From assembly GCA_015258485.1 (NCBI GenBank), contig JABZIF010000049.1, forward strand, positions 1-7,759: a stretch of DNA of 7,759 nt, written 5' to 3'. The notes under the pieces are model-generated. The model was not told where the DNA came from, did no database searches, and saw only the letters and a list, made by a program, of their open reading frames with translations. Shown in pieces: positions 6,029 to 7,759 of this stretch (its first letter is position 1; the number at the start of each line of letters is the position of its first letter). Both the position numbers and the translations under genes were made by a program. The stretch comes from Atopobiaceae bacterium. GTDB lineage: Bacteria > Actinomycetota > Coriobacteriia > Coriobacteriales > Atopobiaceae.

Positions 6029-7759
6029 CTATGCATCCAAAGCATCCAGCTCAGAAAGCCAAAGCGAACTTGAAGCATCAGACGGCATACGTAAATCGCC
6101 ACGTGGAGAAAGTGCAACCGAGCCAACCTTTGGTCCATCGGGCATCGCTGAACGCTTGAACTGCTGAGAGAAAAATCTTTGATAAAACACCTTTAGCCAG
6201 TGAACAATCGTCTTACGATCATAAACTTCCTGATCAGTTCCGGTGCCAAAGGCACACTCCGCAAGACGCAAAACCTTCCGAGGTCCACTCCCATGACGAA
6301 GCACCTGATAAAGGAAGAAATCGTGCAGCTCATATGGCCCAACCAAGTCTTCGGTTTTCTGCTCAATAGAGCCATCATCAGCAGCGGGTAAAAGCTCAGG
6401 CGAAACTGGTGTATCCAAAACATCTCTTAACACTTGTGCAGCTTCTAATTCATCTTGAGACTCAAATGAATCTGCACAATACTCGACAAGATATCTGACC
6501 AGTGTTTTTGGAACAGACGCGTTCACGCCATACATGGACATTTGATCGCCATTATATGTGGCCCAACCAAGTGCAAGTTCAGAAAGGTCACCCGTACCAA
6601 TAACCATGCCGCCCACCTGGTTAGCAATGTCCATCAAAATCTGCGTACGTTCACGAGCCTGAGAATTCTCGTACACTACGTCGTGAATATCCTGATCATG
6701 ACCAATATCAACAAAATGCTGAAGTACAGAATCCACAATGGAAATCTCACGAAGGTCAGCACCGAGTGACTGAACCAACTCAACCGCATTGGAATAAGTC
6801 CGGTCAGTGGTGCCAAAACCTGGCATGGTCACCGCAACAATACCGGAACGGTCATATCCTAACTGGTCAAATGCGCGCACGGTGACGAGAAGAGCCAATG
6901 TAGAATCAAGCCCACCTGAAATGCCAATAACCGCATGGTCGGATCCTGTGTGTGACAGTCTTGTAGCTAGTCCGTGTGACTGAATAGAAAGAATCTCCTC
7001 ACAGCGCGCCGCACAAGCATCATCCTTTGCAGGAACAAAGGGATGCGGATCAACATGCCTGGTTAACGGTGTGAACGTGAGGACCTCGTTACCCTCTTCA
7101 CTGCTCTTATCGCCACGGCCGTCGTCGTATGCACCGTCATGTTCATGACCTGCAGCGTTATTCTCGCCATCAAACTCAAGCGAGAAATACGTAGTCAAAT
7201 GCTTATAATCCTCCGGCGTTGGAGCAACTTCAAATGTAGATAGACGTCTGCGATCAGCAGCCAATGAATCCACGTCAACCTCGGAAACTGCAATTCCCTC
7301 GCCCAAAACGTCAGATTCTGCAAGTATGCGACCATTCTCGGCAACAAAATCATGACCCGAGAAAACCAGATCAGTAGTGGATTCTCCCTCACCTGCACTT
7401 GCGTACACATAGCCGCAGACCAAACGTGCACTCTGTTGCGCGACCAACTGGCGACGGTACGCCGACTTACCTGCAAGCGCAGGCGACGCAGACAAGTTGC
7501 AAATCAACGTAGCACCGGCAACGACATGAGCATTTGACGGTGGCATAGGAACCCACAAATCCTCGCAGATCTCCGCAGCCACAACCAATTCAGGAATCGT
7601 ATCACATGCAAAGAGCTGGTTGGTCCCAAACGGAACCTCACCAAGTAGACCAAAATCTACACTGGTAACAGTCTTAGGACCCTCAACAAAATGACGGCCT
7701 TCATAAAACTCGTTATACATAGGAATATTTCGCTTTGGCACCAGACCCAAAAGCTCTCC
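6029..7759 (-). CDS. nadE: Glutamine-dependent NAD+ synthetase, 5' end cut by window
   Basis: The frame is open to the right edge, so 576 C-terminal residues are visible and the true start is outside; an in-frame TTG at 7750 is an internal Leu codon within family-conserved sequence. The N-terminal glutaminase (nitrilase-fold) domain shows the catalytic Lys in LVPKRNIP (fragment residue 9) and the nucleophile Cys in AEICEDLW (residue 65); its Glu partner lies outside. The synthetase domain begins near residue 255, with the ATP pyrophosphatase loop SGGLDS at 281-286, followed by ENSQARERTQ, IGTGDLSELALGW and FKRSAMPDGPKVGS. The enzyme makes NAD+ from deamido-NAD+, ATP and glutamine in the cytosol. 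Full-length relatives have about 650-700 residues. An acidic, Gly/His/Asp-rich stretch (about 198-225) joins the domains and looks longer than usual. Confidence 0.96.
   Translation of the reverse strand, partial: GELLGLVPKRNIPMYNEFYEGRHFVEGPKTVTSVDFGLLGEVPFGTNQLFACDTIPELVVAAEICEDLWVPMPPSNAHVVAGATLICNLSASPALAGKSAYRRQLVAQQSARLVCGYVYASAGEGESTTDLVFSGHDFVAENGRILAESDVLGEGIAVSEVDVDSLAADRRRLSTFEVAPTPEDYKHLTTYFSLEFDGENNAAGHEHDGAYDDGRGDKSSEEGNEVLTFTPLTRHVDPHPFVPAKDDACAARCEEILSIQSHGLATRLSHTGSDHAVIGISGGLDSTLALLVTVRAFDQLGYDRSGIVAVTMPGFGTTDRTYSNAVELVQSLGADLREISIVDSVLQHFVDIGHDQDIHDVVYENSQARERTQILMDIANQVGGMVIGTGDLSELALGWATYNGDQMSMYGVNASVPKTLVRYLVEYCADSFESQDELEAAQVLRDVLDTPVSPELLPAADDGSIEQKTEDLVGPYELHDFFLYQVLRHGSGPRKVLRLAECAFGTGTDQEVYDRKTIVHWLKVFYQRFFSQQFKRSAMPDGPKVGSVALSPRGDLRMPSDASSSLWLSELDALDA

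Noticed and set aside
7748..7750. TTG as the start codon of the NAD synthetase.
   Set aside because: The frame continues to the window edge and the residues around it match the conserved region holding the catalytic Lys, well inside the glutaminase domain, so it is an internal Leu codon.

Overview
The window carries six protein genes from what looks like a low-to-mid GC member of the Coriobacteriia (Actinomycetota), perhaps the Atopobium/Lancefieldella/Olsenella group. This placement is an inference from protein style: a paired groES-groEL, a two-domain glutamine-dependent NAD synthetase, an LCP protein with a LytR_C tail, and a Cys-rich multi-cluster ferredoxin, all with roughly mid-40s GC by eye. 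No marker here proves the genus, and no mobile element, CRISPR array, tRNA or rRNA was seen.

Layout. At the left edge is the 3' part of a plus-strand LCP (LytR-CpsA-Psr) cell-wall ligase gene (2-955). All other genes are on the minus strand. Reading right to left they are: the glutamine-dependent NAD+ synthetase nadE (cut by the right edge), groES, groEL, a 458-residue protein with 24 cysteines in ferredoxin-type motifs, and the translation-associated ATPase ychF. The LCP gene and ychF converge with only 10 bp between their stop codons. No stretch above 300 bp lacks a gene. The largest gaps are 3546-3798 (groEL terminators plus the ferredoxin-gene leader), 5839-6028 (nadE end plus groES control region), 2031-2168 and 5440-5547.

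Transcription units. groES and groEL form the classical chaperonin operon, with a candidate promoter and several inverted repeats upstream of groES and two hairpins followed by U-runs after groEL. No canonical CIRCE (HrcA) or HAIR (HspR) operator was seen upstream of groES, so the mode of heat-shock control is open. nadE appears to be a separate upstream unit ending in an AT-rich hairpin that overlaps the putative groES promoter. The ferredoxin gene starts after the groEL terminators and may read through into ychF, since no convincing terminator lies between them.

Functionally this is mostly housekeeping: NAD synthesis, protein folding, ribosome-associated ATPase and wall-polymer attachment. 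The least explained gene is the multi-cluster ferredoxin. I found no convincing previously undescribed multi-gene system; the findings below are local oddities in regulation and protein architecture.
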